Part shown: positions 53,988 to 64,000 of the stretch, piece by piece | How positions within the stretch are numbered: position 1 is the stretch's first letter | Layout of the letters: each line of letters starts with the position of its first letter | DNA from: Amphritea balenae | GTDB lineage: Bacteria > Pseudomonadota > Gammaproteobacteria > Pseudomonadales > Balneatricaceae | Length of the DNA stretch: 64,000 nucleotides | Reading direction: 5' to 3' | Assembly: GCF_003858655.1 (NCBI RefSeq) | Contig: NZ_RQXV01000004.1 | Coordinates: 62,001 to 126,000 of the forward strand | Translations under genes and position numbers: made by a program | The notes under the pieces: generated by a model | Told to the model about the DNA's origin: nothing | Databases searched by the model: none | Seen by the model: only the letters and a program-made list of their open reading frames with translations

Positions 53988-55005
53988 CCATTTCGAACTT
54001 CCTGATGAGCTGATAGCCCGATATCCGCTGGAAAACCGTAGTGATAGCCGCCTGCTTTGCGTAGACGGTGATAGCGGGGCACAACAGCATCGCCAGTTTT
54101 TTGAGGTGCTGGAGTTTCTTGAGCCCGGTGATCTGGTGGTGTTTAACAATACCCGGGTAATTCCGGCGCGGATGTTTGGCCAGAAAGCTTCTGGCGGTAA
54201 AATAGAGGTGTTGGTAGAGCGACTGTTGGACGAACAATCAGCTCTTTGCCATATCCGCTCCAGTCGTTCGCCTAAGCCTGGTGCTGAACTGACCCTGGAT
54301 GGCGGACTTAAGGCAACCATGGTTGCCCGACATGATGATCTGTTTGAACTACTTTTTGATCTTAATGAGGGTAACCTGATTGAGGCGTTAGAGCAGTTTG
54401 GCCATATGCCATTGCCTCCTTATATGAATCGTGAAGACGAACTGTCTGATCGGGAACGTTACCAGACGGTGTATAACGAAAAGCCCGGTGCGGTAGCCGC
54501 ACCTACGGCGGGCCTGCATTTTGATGATGCGCTGCTGGCTAAGCTTGAAGCGAAAGGTGTTAATAAAGCCTTTGTTACGCTACATGTTGGTGCAGGTACT
54601 TTTCGACCGGTTAAGGTCGAGAATATTCAGGATCATAAGATGCATGCTGAATATATCGAAGTATCGGAACAGGTTTGTCAGCAGGTTAAAGAGACTAAAG
54701 CCCGCGGCAATAAAGTGTTGGCGGTAGGTACAACCTCGGTACGCTGTCTGGAAACAGCCAGCCAGAGCGGAGAGATAGAACCCTTCTTTGGCGATACTGA
54801 TATTTTCATTTTCCCCGGTTATACCTTTAAAACGGTAGATATGCTGATTACCAATTTTCATCTGCCGGAATCGACCTTGCTGATGCTGGTATCGGCATTT
54901 GCGGGCTATGAGCATATGATGTCCGCTTATAAAGAAGCCGTTGCGCAGCAATACCGTTTTTTCAGTTACGGTGATGCCATGTTTCTTACTAAGCAAGGTT
55001 CCTGA
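53971..55005 (+). CDS. queA: S-adenosylmethionine:tRNA ribosyltransferase-isomerase
   Basis: 344 residues, full length. The protein starts [19 protein letters not shown], with conserved Rxx[41 protein letters not shown] and TTSVRCLE. It forms epoxyqueuosine from preQ1 at tRNA position 34 using S-adenosylmethionine. It is followed by tgt 180 bp downstream, the normal pathway order. The start region has been duplicated in 23-bp units. Confidence 0.97.
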   Translation: MNVKDFHFELPDELIARYPLENRSDSRLLCVDGDSGAQQHRQFFEVLEFLEPGDLVVFNNTRVIPARMFGQKASGGKIEVLVERLLDEQSALCHIRSSRSPKPGAELTLDGGLKATMVARHDDLFELLFDLNEGNLIEALEQFGHMPLPPYMNREDELSDRERYQTVYNEKPGAVAAPTAGLHFDDALLAKLEAKGVNKAFVTLHVGAGTFRPVKVENIQDHKMHAEYIEVSEQVCQQVKETKARGNKVLAVGTTSVRCLETASQSGEIEPFFGDTDIFIFPGYTFKTVDMLITNFHLPESTLLMLVSAFAGYEHMMSAYKEAVAQQYRFFSYGDAMFLTKQGS

Positions 55006-55060
55006 TAACACAAGGTTCCTGGCAAAAGGTATAACCCTGAAGGTATCTGAGTAAGTTTAG

Positions 55061-56317
<1,257 letters not shown>

Positions 56318-56349
56318 TTAACTTTTAATAAGTATTAGGAGAAGCCTTA

Positions 56350-56688
56350 ATGAGCTTTTTTATCTCTCCAGCTTACGCTGAAGCAGCTGCCGGACCTGGC
56401 GGTATGGACCCTAGCATGTTCAACCTGATCTTCCTGGTTGGCTTTGGTGTTATTTTTTACATGTTTATGTGGCGTCCACAGTCTAAGCGTGCCAAGGCTC
56501 ATAAAGAGTTGCTGGGTGGCCTGAGTAAGGGTGATGAAGTACTTACCGCAGGTGGTATTTTGGGTAAAGTTGTTCGTCTGAACGATGATTATGTTGTACT
56601 GGAAGTATCTGAGAACACTGAACTGACTTTCCAGAAAGCTCATGTCAGTGCGGCTTTGCCAAAAGGCACTATCAAAGATATTAAGTAA
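56350..56688 (+). CDS. yajC: Sec translocon accessory subunit
   Basis: 112 residues: a short periplasmic N terminus, one membrane helix (MFNLIFLVGFGVIFYMFMW), then RPQSKRAKAHKELLGGLSKGDEVLTAGG, the YajC hallmark. It forms part of the SecDF-YajC complex at the inner membrane. AGGAG lies before the ATG. A terminator lies between it and secD, so the usual operon may be partly split. Confidence 0.97.
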   Translation: MSFFISPAYAEAAAGPGGMDPSMFNLIFLVGFGVIFYMFMWRPQSKRAKAHKELLGGLSKGDEVLTAGGILGKVVRLNDDYVVLEVSENTELTFQKAHVSAALPKGTIKDIK

Positions 56689-56702
56689 CATCTCTCCTAA
56701 AT

Positions 56703-56730
56703 AACGCCACGTTCAACGTGGCGTTTTTTT
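56703..56730 (+). terminator. Factor-independent terminator between yajC and secD
   Basis: AACGCCACG-TTCAA-CGTGGCGTT is a perfect nine-base-pair stem followed by a run of T (GCGTTTTTTT). It should end many transcripts from tgt-yajC, with partial read-through into secD. Confidence 0.9.
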
Positions 56731-56750
56731 GATGCAAGGACAGGGGCATT

Positions 56751-58610
56751 ATGCTCAATAAATATCCGCTGTGGAAAAACGCGCTGATCATCCTGATGCT
56801 GCTGATTGGCGGTATCTATGCAGCACCTAACCTTTACCCTGACGATTTTGCTGTACAGCTTTCCGGTTCCCGGGAAGTGCATGTGGTAAATCAGCCGCTA
56901 CTGGATCAGGTAAAGCAGGCGCTGACGGCAAAGCAGATTAGTTTTAAATCAGGTGAACTGACGGCAAAAGGGGGGCTTATCCGCTTTTCCGATGGCCAGA
57001 CTCAGCTGAAAGCTAAAGAAGTTATCAGTCAGACGTTGGGGGATAACTACGTTGTTGCCCTTAACCTGGCGCCAACAACGCCGGATTGGCTGCGTTCTAT
57101 AGGTGCTGGCCCGATGAAGCTGGGTCTGGATCTGCGTGGTGGTGTTCACTTCTTGCTGGAAGTGGATATGGCGCTTGCGGTAGCTCAGCGGCTGGATGTT
57201 TATGTTAGCGAGATTAAAACCAAGCTGCGTACCGATAAACTGCGCTATCGCGCGGTAAATCATCGTGAAGATGGCAGCCTGGAATTGAAGTTTTCCAACG
57301 CGGATGTGCGCGATAAGGCACAGTCGTTATTACGTAAAGACTATCCTGAATTCCTGATTGAATCTGAAGATATGGATGGCGCGTTTTACCTGACCATCAA
57401 TCTGACCGAGTCTAAGGTTCGTGAGATTGAGGATTATGCGATCAAGCAAAACCTGACAACGTTGCGTAACCGGGTTAACGAACTGGGCGTGGCTGAACCG
57501 CTGGTGCAGCGTCAGGGTCGTAACCGGATCGTAGTACAGTTGCCGGGTATTCAGGATGCTGCTGCTGCAAAACGAATTATCGGTAAAACTGCGAATCTGG
57601 AATTCCGTCTTGAAGCGACAACTGATGCTTCCCGTGCCGTAACGGAAACTTATCCGTTCCGTAATGAGAACCGTCGTCCTAATAAAGCCACGCTGGAAAA
57701 AGATATTATTATCTCTGGTTCCAGTGTCGCCAATGCCCAGTCCACCTTTGATGAAACCGGTCAGCCTCAGGTATCCATAACACTGGATTCCAAAGGCGGT
57801 CAGCTGATGAACCGTACTACCCGTAACGCGGTAAAGCGTCGCATGGCGGTACTTTTTGTTGAGCATAAGAGTCGCACGCTGTACGAGACAGTGGATGGTG
57901 AGCAAGTTGCTAAGCGTATTCCTTACGTAGAGAAGAAGATTATCTCTCTGGCGACTATTCAGAGTGTGCTGGGTTCCAGCTTCCGGATTACCGGTCTGGA
58001 TAGCGCGACTGAATCATCAGAACTGGCACTGTTGCTACGTGCCGGTGCACTGGCAGCGCCTATCTACTTTGTTGAAGAGCGTACTGTAGGTCCTAGCCTG
58101 GGTGAGCAGAATATTGAACTGGGTGTGACCTCGGTTCAGATTGGCTTCGCGCTGGTGCTGCTGTTTATGCTGGTGTACTACCGTGTGTTCGGTTTGCTGG
58201 CCAACATAGCGCTGACCATTAACCTGGTGTTACTGATGGCGGTGATGTCGATAATGTCGGCAACCCTGACCTTGCCAGGTATTGCGGGTATTGTACTGAC
58301 CGTAGGTATGGCCGTTGATGCCAATGTGTTGATCTTCTCCCGGATACGGGAGGAACTGAAAAACGGTTTGCCGCCGCAGTCTGCCATTAGTGCTGGCTTC
58401 GATCGCGCATTTACCACGATTTTTGATGCCAACATTACTACCTTGCTGGCGTCAGTTATCTTGTTCTCCATGGGTACCGGTCCGGTGAAAGGCTTCGCCA
58501 TTACACTGTCGGTAGGTATTGTGACCTCCATGTTCACCGCAATCATGGTTACCCGTATGCTGGTTAACCTGACTTACGGCGGTCGTGCGCTGAAGAAACT
58601 GTCGATTTGA
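56751..58610 (+). CDS. secD: Protein translocase subunit SecD
   Basis: 619 residues. An N-terminal helix, a large periplasmic region with P1 domain (MKLGLDLRGGVHFLLEVD), then a cluster of six membrane helices with GMAVDANVLIFSRIREELKNG, as in RND-type SecD. It uses the proton gradient to help complete protein export after SecA. Length and order are standard. Confidence 0.97.
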   Translation: MLNKYPLWKNALIILMLLIGGIYAAPNLYPDDFAVQLSGSREVHVVNQPLLDQVKQALTAKQISFKSGELTAKGGLIRFSDGQTQLKAKEVISQTLGDNYVVALNLAPTTPDWLRSIGAGPMKLGLDLRGGVHFLLEVDMALAVAQRLDVYVSEIKTKLRTDKLRYRAVNHREDGSLELKFSNADVRDKAQSLLRKDYPEFLIESEDMDGAFYLTINLTESKVREIEDYAIKQNLTTLRNRVNELGVAEPLVQRQGRNRIVVQLPGIQDAAAAKRIIGKTANLEFRLEATTDASRAVTETYPFRNENRRPNKATLEKDIIISGSSVANAQSTFDETGQPQVSITLDSKGGQLMNRTTRNAVKRRMAVLFVEHKSRTLYETVDGEQVAKRIPYVEKKIISLATIQSVLGSSFRITGLDSATESSELALLLRAGALAAPIYFVEERTVGPSLGEQNIELGVTSVQIGFALVLLFMLVYYRVFGLLANIALTINLVLLMAVMSIMSATLTLPGIAGIVLTVGMAVDANVLIFSRIREELKNGLPPQSAISAGFDRAFTTIFDANITTLLASVILFSMGTGPVKGFAITLSVGIVTSMFTAIMVTRMLVNLTYGGRALKKLSI

Positions 58611-58624
58611 CGGAGGAGACGAAG

Positions 58625-59551
58625 ATGACGACTGCAAAAATTTATAACTTTATGGGGCTGCGAAAGATCGCAGCCGGCCTGTCGATTCTGTTACTTTTGG
58701 TCTCTGTTGCATCGCTGGCAATTAATGGGCTTAAGTTTGGTCTCGACTTTACCGGTGGCTCGCTGATCGAAGTGGGCTACCAACAAGAGCCGAATCTGAA
58801 TGACATTCGTGGCAAGCTGGAAACAGCCGGGTATGAAGATGCTGTTGTGCAGACCTTTGGGTCGCCAGTAGATATTCTGATTCGCATGGGCGCTGCCCAT
58901 GATCCAAAACTGGGTGATCAGGTACTGCAAACACTGCAAAGTGGTGAATCTCAGGAGCTTACCCTGCGCCGTAACGAATATGTTGGTGCCCAGGTAGGTG
59001 AAGAGTTGCGTGAGCAGGGCGGGCTGGGCATGTTGCTGGCACTGTTTATGGTGATGGTATACGTGGCGTTCCGTTTTCAGCTGAAGTTCTCTATCGGTGC
59101 GGTATCGGCGTTGGCCCATGACGTACTGATCGTGCTGGGTTTCTTCTCAATTCTGAAACTGGACTTTGACCTCACGGTACTGGCTGCCTTGTTGGCGGTT
59201 ATCGGCTACTCGCTGAACGATACTATTGTAGTGTCTGACCGGATACGGGAAAACTTCCGTAAACTGCGTAAAGGCACAGCAATTGAGATCATGAATACCT
59301 CACTGAGCCAGACGCTGGGGCGGACATTGGTAACCTCCTTAACGACGTTGTTAGTGCTGGTAGCACTGGCAGTGTTTGGTGGCGAGATGATCCATGGCTT
59401 TGCTGTGGCGCTGTTGGTGGGTGTCTGTGTCGGTACTTACTCTTCTATCTATGTAGCGGCAAACGTACTGGTTATGCTGGGCATTTGTAAAGAAGATCTG
59501 ATGCCGCCTGAGAAGGCAGAAGACGGAGAAGAAGTCGACGAAATGCCTTAA
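58625..59551 (+). CDS. secF: Protein translocase subunit SecF
   Basis: The ATG at 58625 is preferred because GGAGGAG lies six bases upstream; a TTG at 58607 would start within secD. ~308 residues. GLDFTGGSLIEVGY in the P4 domain, six helices, and GYSLNDTIVVSDRIRENFRK, the SecF motif. It acts with SecD and YajC. Two inverted structures follow it. Confidence 0.97.
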   Translation: MTTAKIYNFMGLRKIAAGLSILLLLVSVASLAINGLKFGLDFTGGSLIEVGYQQEPNLNDIRGKLETAGYEDAVVQTFGSPVDILIRMGAAHDPKLGDQVLQTLQSGESQELTLRRNEYVGAQVGEELREQGGLGMLLALFMVMVYVAFRFQLKFSIGAVSALAHDVLIVLGFFSILKLDFDLTVLAALLAVIGYSLNDTIVVSDRIRENFRKLRKGTAIEIMNTSLSQTLGRTLVTSLTTLLVLVALAVFGGEMIHGFAVALLVGVCVGTYSSIYVAANVLVMLGICKEDLMPPEKAEDGEEVDEMP

Positions 59552-59580
59552 AAGCTGCTGCGCTTGGTGATGCAGCGTTA

Positions 59581-59638
59581 TTCCTGAAATTTTGAATACT
59601 CATTTACAACTGTAAACTCCGTTTCAAAATTTCAGGAA
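59581..59638. repeat. Perfect 16-bp inverted repeat downstream of secF
   Basis: TTCCTGAAATTTTGAA at 59581 and TTCAAAATTTCAGGAA at 59623 are exact reverse complements, separated by 26 bases. It would form a long AU-rich stem in RNA, about 30 bp after secF. Purpose unknown: transcript stability or a protein-binding site. Confidence 0.85.
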
Positions 59639-59680
59639 GGCCTTGCCTGACCTTCGCTCGCAACGCTTTTACTATTCTAA

Positions 59681-59710
59681 AAAAAACCGGCCGATTGGCC
59701 GGTTTTTTTT
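59681..59710 (+). terminator. Strong terminator after secF
   Basis: AAAAAACCGGCC-GATT-GGCCGGTTTTTTTT: a GC-rich stem flanked by an A-run and a T-run, so it can act in both directions. Confidence 0.93.
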
Positions 59711-59851
59711 ATTGGCTGTGGGTGATTATTTCAACTCAGGTCGTCGCACATGTTCGGCTAGTTATCACTTGTAATTCAAGAGCTAGGATAGGTTTAGTTT
59801 ATGGCGGCTGTGCTATAGTTGCTGAAATTGATAATTGTATGAAGAACCGGA

Positions 59852-62506
59852 ATGTCTAAGAAAAAGTGGTCCAGCGTTGATCCCCATGCTTCCCGCGAAG
59901 CGGATAAATATGAGCGTCCGATAGCCAGTCGTGAAATGATCATGGAGCTGCTGGATCAGAAAGGTGAGCCCCTGACCCGGCCGCAGTTAGAACAGCTGCT
60001 GGAGATCGGTGATGAGGATGCGTCTGAGGCGCTGCGTCGTCGATTAAGGGCAATGGAGCGGGATGGCCAGCTGATGCGTAACCGTAAGGCTCAGTATGTA
60101 TTGCTGAGTAAGCTGGATCTTGTTGCGGGTCGTATTCAGGGGCATCGGGATGGCTTTGGCTTTCTGGTGCCTGAAGAAAAAGGTGATGATATTTTTCTGT
60201 CAGCCCGGGAGATGCGTCAGGTATTTGATGGCGATCGGGTATTAGTGCGAGCGACCGGGCAGGACCGTAAAGGTCGTACCGAAGGCGCCATTGTTGAAGT
60301 GCTTGAGCGTAATACCCGGAAGTTGGTAGGGCGTTTTCAGGGGCAGGGCGGTTTTGGTTATATGACCCCCGAGAATCAGCGTATTACCAATGATATTCAG
60401 ATTCAGCCCGAGCCTGATTCAGAGCTGAAATACCGTACTGGTCAACTGATCGTGGTTGAGCTGATTACGCCGCCTTCCAAAAGAGCCAAAGCAACGGCCC
60501 GGGTGACTGAAGTTTTGGGTGACCATATGGATGCCGGGATGGAGATTAAAGTCGCCATCCATAACTACGACATCCCCCATGAATGGACTGATACGGTACG
60601 CCAGGAGGTCAGTGAATTTGGCCCGGAGGTGCCGGACTCTGCTAAACAGAACCGGGTAGATCTGCGTGACAAGGCGCTGGTCACTATTGATGGTGAAGAT
60701 GCCCGGGACTTTGACGATGCGGTTTACTGTGAGGCAAAACGCTCGGGTGGCTGGCGCCTTTGGGTCGCGATTGCCGATGTTTCAGCTTATGTGAAGCCAC
60801 AGACTGATCTGGATATTGAGGCACACCGCCGGGGTAACTCAGTCTACTTTCCTGAATATGTTGTGCCCATGCTGCCGGAGATGCTGTCAAATGGACTCTG
60901 TTCTCTGAATCCGGATGTAGACCGGTTGGCGATGGTGTGCGAGATGACTATCAGTGCCAGCGGTAACCTGAGTGGTTATAAGTTTTATGAGGCGGTAATT
61001 CGCTCTCATGCCCGGCTGACTTACACCAAGGTTGGCGCCATGTTGCAAGAGCCAGACTCTGACTACGGTAAAGAGATGCGGCAGCAGTATTCAGCCGTAT
61101 TGCCTCATGTTGAGCATCTGTATGATCTCTATCATGCCCTGCGCAAGTCCCGTGAAGAACGGGGAGCAATCGATTTTGATACCACTGAGACCCGTATTCT
61201 GTTCAGTGAAAATCGTAAGATTGAGAAGATAGTTCCAGTGGTGCGTAATGACGCCCACAAAATTATTGAAGAATGTATGTTGTGCGCCAATGTAGCATCC
61301 GCTCGCTTGCTACAAAAACTCAAGCAGCCAGCCCTGTTCCGGGTACATGATGGGCCAAAAGAATCTAAGATAGCGTCTTTGCGAACCTATCTGGGGCCTT
61401 TAGGGCTGAGTCTGGGTGGCGGTGATGAGCCGACACCGCAGGATTATCAGGATCTGACTGAATCATTGGAAGGTCGCATGGATAAGCATGTGATTCAGAT
61501 TATGATGCTACGCTCGATGTCGCAGGCGGTTTATAGCCCCGAGCATAAAGGTCATTTTGGCCTTAATTACCCTGCCTATACCCACTTCACTTCGCCTATT
61601 CGACGTTACCCTGATCTGTTGGTGCATCGGGCTATTCGTGGGCTGGTTCATTCCGGTAACGGTAGTAGCCATCTGCATCGACCGGATGACTTTAAACCGA
61701 ATAAGAAGTTTATCCACAGCTACACTATGGAACAGATGGTTGAACTGGGTGAGCACTGCTCGATGACCGAACGTCGTGCTGATGATGCTACCCGGGACGT
61801 GATGGCCTGGTTGAAGTGTGAATACATGCAGGACTGTGTCGGCGAAGAGTTTAGCGGTGTTATTTCGGCAGTGACCGGTTTCGGTGTATTTGTTGAGCTT
61901 GAAGAGGTTTATGTTGAAGGCCTGATTCATATCTCGGCTCTGCCGGGGGATTATTATCAGTTTGATCAGCCGCGTCAGCGTTTACAGGGTGAGCGTAGTG
62001 GTAAGAGTTTCCGCTTAGGCGATCGCCTTCAGGTTCAGGTTGCCCGGGTTGATCTTGATGATCGTAAGATCGACTTCGAGCTGGTTAAACAGCTGGGTGC
62101 TGCGGATAAGCAGGGCGTTGCTGAAAAGCCTAAAAAGCAGAGTAAGCGAGAGTTACTGCGTAGCGGTAAGATTCAGATGGCTGAGATGGAGAGCCGTCAG
62201 GGGCGCAAACCCGCAGCTAAGGGGAAGAAACCTCATCCCCGTAATCGCTCTGAAGCAAGGTCTCCCTGGAATAAGGCGTCGGATACGCCTGCAAAAGGGG
62301 CTGCTAAAGGACCGAGGAAGCGTCCGGTGGCCGATGCTGATAAACGAGATCCTGTTGCTGAAACTGAAGCAGAAAAACGCTCACATAAAAAACCGCGCCT
62401 GAGTGAACATGAGAAAGAGGTTATTAAGCTTTCTAAGAAACAGTCAAAGGGTCTGAGCAACAGGGCTAAAAGGCGCAAGCTTAAGAAATTACGTAAAAAA
62501 ACCTAG
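59852..62506 (+). CDS. rnr: Ribonuclease R
   Basis: 884 residues. An N-terminal helix-turn-helix and cold-shock domains, then the RNB catalytic domain with the metal ligands TIDGEDARDFDDAVY, HFTSPIRRYPDLLVHR, an S1 domain (GEEFSGVISAVTGFGVFVELEEVYVEGLIH) and a very long Lys/Arg-rich C-terminal tail (from about 745) characteristic of RNase R. It is a 3'-5' exoribonuclease able to unwind structured RNA. The basic tail is longer than in E. coli RNase R. Confidence 0.96.
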   Translation: MSKKKWSSVDPHASREADKYERPIASREMIMELLDQKGEPLTRPQLEQLLEIGDEDASEALRRRLRAMERDGQLMRNRKAQYVLLSKLDLVAGRIQGHRDGFGFLVPEEKGDDIFLSAREMRQVFDGDRVLVRATGQDRKGRTEGAIVEVLERNTRKLVGRFQGQGGFGYMTPENQRITNDIQIQPEPDSELKYRTGQLIVVELITPPSKRAKATARVTEVLGDHMDAGMEIKVAIHNYDIPHEWTDTVRQEVSEFGPEVPDSAKQNRVDLRDKALVTIDGEDARDFDDAVYCEAKRSGGWRLWVAIADVSAYVKPQTDLDIEAHRRGNSVYFPEYVVPMLPEMLSNGLCSLNPDVDRLAMVCEMTISASGNLSGYKFYEAVIRSHARLTYTKVGAMLQEPDSDYGKEMRQQYSAVLPHVEHLYDLYHALRKSREERGAIDFDTTETRILFSENRKIEKIVPVVRNDAHKIIEECMLCANVASARLLQKLKQPALFRVHDGPKESKIASLRTYLGPLGLSLGGGDEPTPQDYQDLTESLEGRMDKHVIQIMMLRSMSQAVYSPEHKGHFGLNYPAYTHFTSPIRRYPDLLVHRAIRGLVHSGNGSSHLHRPDDFKPNKKFIHSYTMEQMVELGEHCSMTERRADDATRDVMAWLKCEYMQDCVGEEFSGVISAVTGFGVFVELEEVYVEGLIHISALPGDYYQFDQPRQRLQGERSGKSFRLGDRLQVQVARVDLDDRKIDFELVKQLGAADKQGVAEKPKKQSKRELLRSGKIQMAEMESRQGRKPAAKGKKPHPRNRSEARSPWNKASDTPAKGAAKGPRKRPVADADKRDPVAETEAEKRSHKKPRLSEHEKEVIKLSKKQSKGLSNRAKRRKLKKLRKKT

Positions 62507-62915
62507 TGCTGGCAATCAGTATTTATTTCTCCTCTTAAAATACCGGCTTCGGTTGTCTGGGCCGGTATTGTCCATATCTATACTGATAGTAATTATTCTG
62601 TAATAGTTTTGTATTATTCGGTTGTTTGAAAAAGGCTCGATGGAGCGAGGCTGTTCAATATATCAGTTTGTCTGTTTTCTGAATTTTCACTTAATTTTAT
62701 CGCTATATCGCAACTTTTCTTATGTTTATTTGGTTTTCTACTACCAATATGTAGCACGTAAAAGTGTTTGAGTTCTGCTTAAAAATTGACCATAATCATG
62801 TTTGAAAAAATAATAATTAAAACTGTGCTGGATCTTCGGTCTTAGCATAGGAATGTAGTTCTCCGGTTGTGGTAAGGCGGGGAGCTGCTCTCAGGATGAG
62901 GGTGGGGGACAATCA
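62507..62915. other. Long intergenic region between rnr and the TolC-family gene
   Basis: Apart from a stem-loop at 62539-62569 it is AT-rich with no ORF or RNA gene that I can recognise. It should contain the promoter of the TolC gene; a possible ribosome site GGGGGAC lies at 62903-62910. Confidence 0.5.
62539..62569 (+). terminator. Stem-loop downstream of rnr
   Basis: AATACCGGC and GCCGGTATT form a nine-base-pair perfect stem with a 13-base loop. Only a short T-poor sequence follows, so it may be a weak terminator. Confidence 0.5.
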
Positions 62916-64000
62916 ATGAATTTCAATAAACTGGCGCGTGTTCTGCGGAGCGCGGGGCTTTGCTCTGTGCTGTTTATTTCTGCTGAAAGTCAGGCGGAAA
63001 ATCTTATTCAACTTTATCAGGCTGCGCTGGAAGGTGATCCTCAGCTTCAGGCCGCGTTGTTTGATCATCAGGCTAGTCAGGAAGTGGTTACTCAGGCCTG
63101 GGCAGGTTACCGGCCTACTGTTAGCTTCGATTATGATCAGGTTGAGACTACACAAAATATCGTTAGTAGTGATAATAACCCCTATCAGGATGGTACAACC
63201 TCTTTTCCCTCTACGACCTGGTCTATTACCGTAACTCAGCCCATTTTTCGCTATGCCAACTATGTTCGTATCGGTCAGGCAAAATCTGAACTTCGTCAGG
63301 CAGATGCTGAGTTGGTTGATGCTCAACAAACAATGATGCTCAGGATCTCTGAAGCCTATATGGAAGCACTGGCCGCAAAAGATGAGCTGGGTTTTCTGCA
63401 GGCAGAGCTGAGTGCAGCGCGTCAGCATCTTGAGCAGGCTGAAGGTCGGGAAAATGCTGCAGTAGGTCGGGCGGTAGATCGCTATGATGCGGAAGCACGA
63501 GTCGCCTCGGTTGAGGCTGATTATGCCGAAGCGGATGTCGCTTTGCGGGATGCCTTTGAATCCTTGTATGAAATGACCGGACGAGACCCGGCCCATTTGG
63601 CAGAATTGCAGGCTGAGATTGATCTGGTATTGCCTGTTCCTGCTGATGAACGGCACTGGCTTACTAATGCCATGTCAAACAACCCGGCACTGGTCGCACA
63701 GCGTGAAGCGGTGGATGTCGCCCGGCGTGAAGTGAAACGCCAGAATGCGGGTCATTTTCCAACTCTGGATGCCGTGCTGAGAAATACCAACCAAGACACT
63801 CAGGGCACGTTGTTTGGTGGTGGTAGTGAGGTGGAAACGGAAGAGTTGCAGCTGCGCTTTAATCTGCCAATTTACTCGGGTGGGGCTGTAAGCTCGCAGA
63901 AGCGTGAAGCGGTGGCTCGTTATCACAGCGCCGAACAGGAGCTGACCCGGATAATACGAGCATCCCGGCGTGGCTCGCGTGAAATGTACTGGGGTGTAGT
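62916..64000 (+). CDS. tolC: TolC-family outer membrane efflux protein (3' end outside window)
   Basis: The frame opened by ATG at 62916 has no stop before the window ends, giving at least 361 residues. A signal peptide (VLRSAGLCSVLFISAESQA) is followed by ENLIQLYQAALEGDPQLQAA, the TolC family opening. Repeated helical segments follow, with TQPIFRYANYVRIGQA at the first beta-hairpin and LPIYSGGAV at the second, at the expected TolC repeat spacing. It forms the trimeric outer-membrane duct for type I secretion and efflux. No inner-membrane partner is in view. Confidence 0.92.
   Translation, partial: MNFNKLARVLRSAGLCSVLFISAESQAENLIQLYQAALEGDPQLQAALFDHQASQEVVTQAWAGYRPTVSFDYDQVETTQNIVSSDNNPYQDGTTSFPSTTWSITVTQPIFRYANYVRIGQAKSELRQADAELVDAQQTMMLRISEAYMEALAAKDELGFLQAELSAARQHLEQAEGRENAAVGRAVDRYDAEARVASVEADYAEADVALRDAFESLYEMTGRDPAHLAELQAEIDLVLPVPADERHWLTNAMSNNPALVAQREAVDVARREVKRQNAGHFPTLDAVLRNTNQDTQGTLFGGGSEVETEELQLRFNLPIYSGGAVSSQKREAVARYHSAEQELTRIIRASRRGSREMYWGV

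Noticed and set aside
61711-61720. Second TTATCCACA DnaA-box match inside rnr
   Set aside because: Single match inside a coding sequence; expected by chance and without clustering.
62938-63656. Several ORFs on both strands across the TolC gene
   Set aside because: Shadows of the long open TolC frame, which lacks a stop only because the window ends.

Overview
The window looks like chromosomal DNA of a marine gammaproteobacterium, most likely of the Oceanospirillales type. This is inferred from the conserved block queA-tgt-yajC-secD-secF, from rnr, gltA, an fpr/finR-type divergent pair, thiBPQ under a TPP riboswitch, TAXI-TRAP transport with DctB/DctD, and the very high density of signalling genes. 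No rRNA, prophage, CRISPR array or intact insertion sequence is visible. One tRNA-Leu gene and one IS5-type transposase remnant are present.

Positions 1-6976 hold two tandem orphan periplasmic binding proteins, a hybrid histidine kinase with REC and HPt, a REC-PAS-GGDEF-EAL protein and a small zinc-ribbon protein, tightly packed on one strand. This resembles a ligand-to-cyclic-di-GMP relay. A chemoreceptor with several HAMP-like units follows on the other strand (7041-9557). Positions 9906-16776 form one compact operon with overlapping genes: a PepSY protein, a PmrA/QseB-like two-component system, an exported protein, a P-loop NTPase, an ABC exporter with degenerate ATPase motifs, an alpha/beta hydrolase and a lipoprotein. 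Its function is unknown. A UspA protein, an FKBP isomerase and a second GGDEF-EAL protein follow.

Positions 20479-28410 contain a Na+/H+ antiporter fused to a cyclic-nucleotide-binding domain and an HD phosphohydrolase domain, next to a class III adenylate cyclase flanked by two permease-less binding proteins. This may be a ligand/cAMP/ion-transport module. Positions 28502-33531 hold the thiamine system (thiQ, thiP, thiB, TPP riboswitch, divergent ThiK-like kinase), bordered on both sides by 53-residue membrane peptides that look related. Positions 33698-42164 hold dctB-dctD, a sigma-54 promoter, a TAXI binding protein, a fused TRAP permease and L-2-hydroxyglutarate oxidase, suggesting regulated uptake of a C5 dicarboxylate.

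The rest is largely housekeeping: roxA, the IS5 remnant, gltA, a tRNA-Leu(CAA) gene followed by four decayed tRNA-linked repeats, a VWA protein with a two-component system, fpr and finR, and three wobble-position tRNA modification genes (trhO, queA, tgt). yajC-secD-secF, rnr and a TolC-family gene cut off by the window end complete it. The queA start region has been tandemly repeated in 23-bp units, creating coupled mini-ORFs. All functions are inferred from recognisable motifs and context, without database searches.
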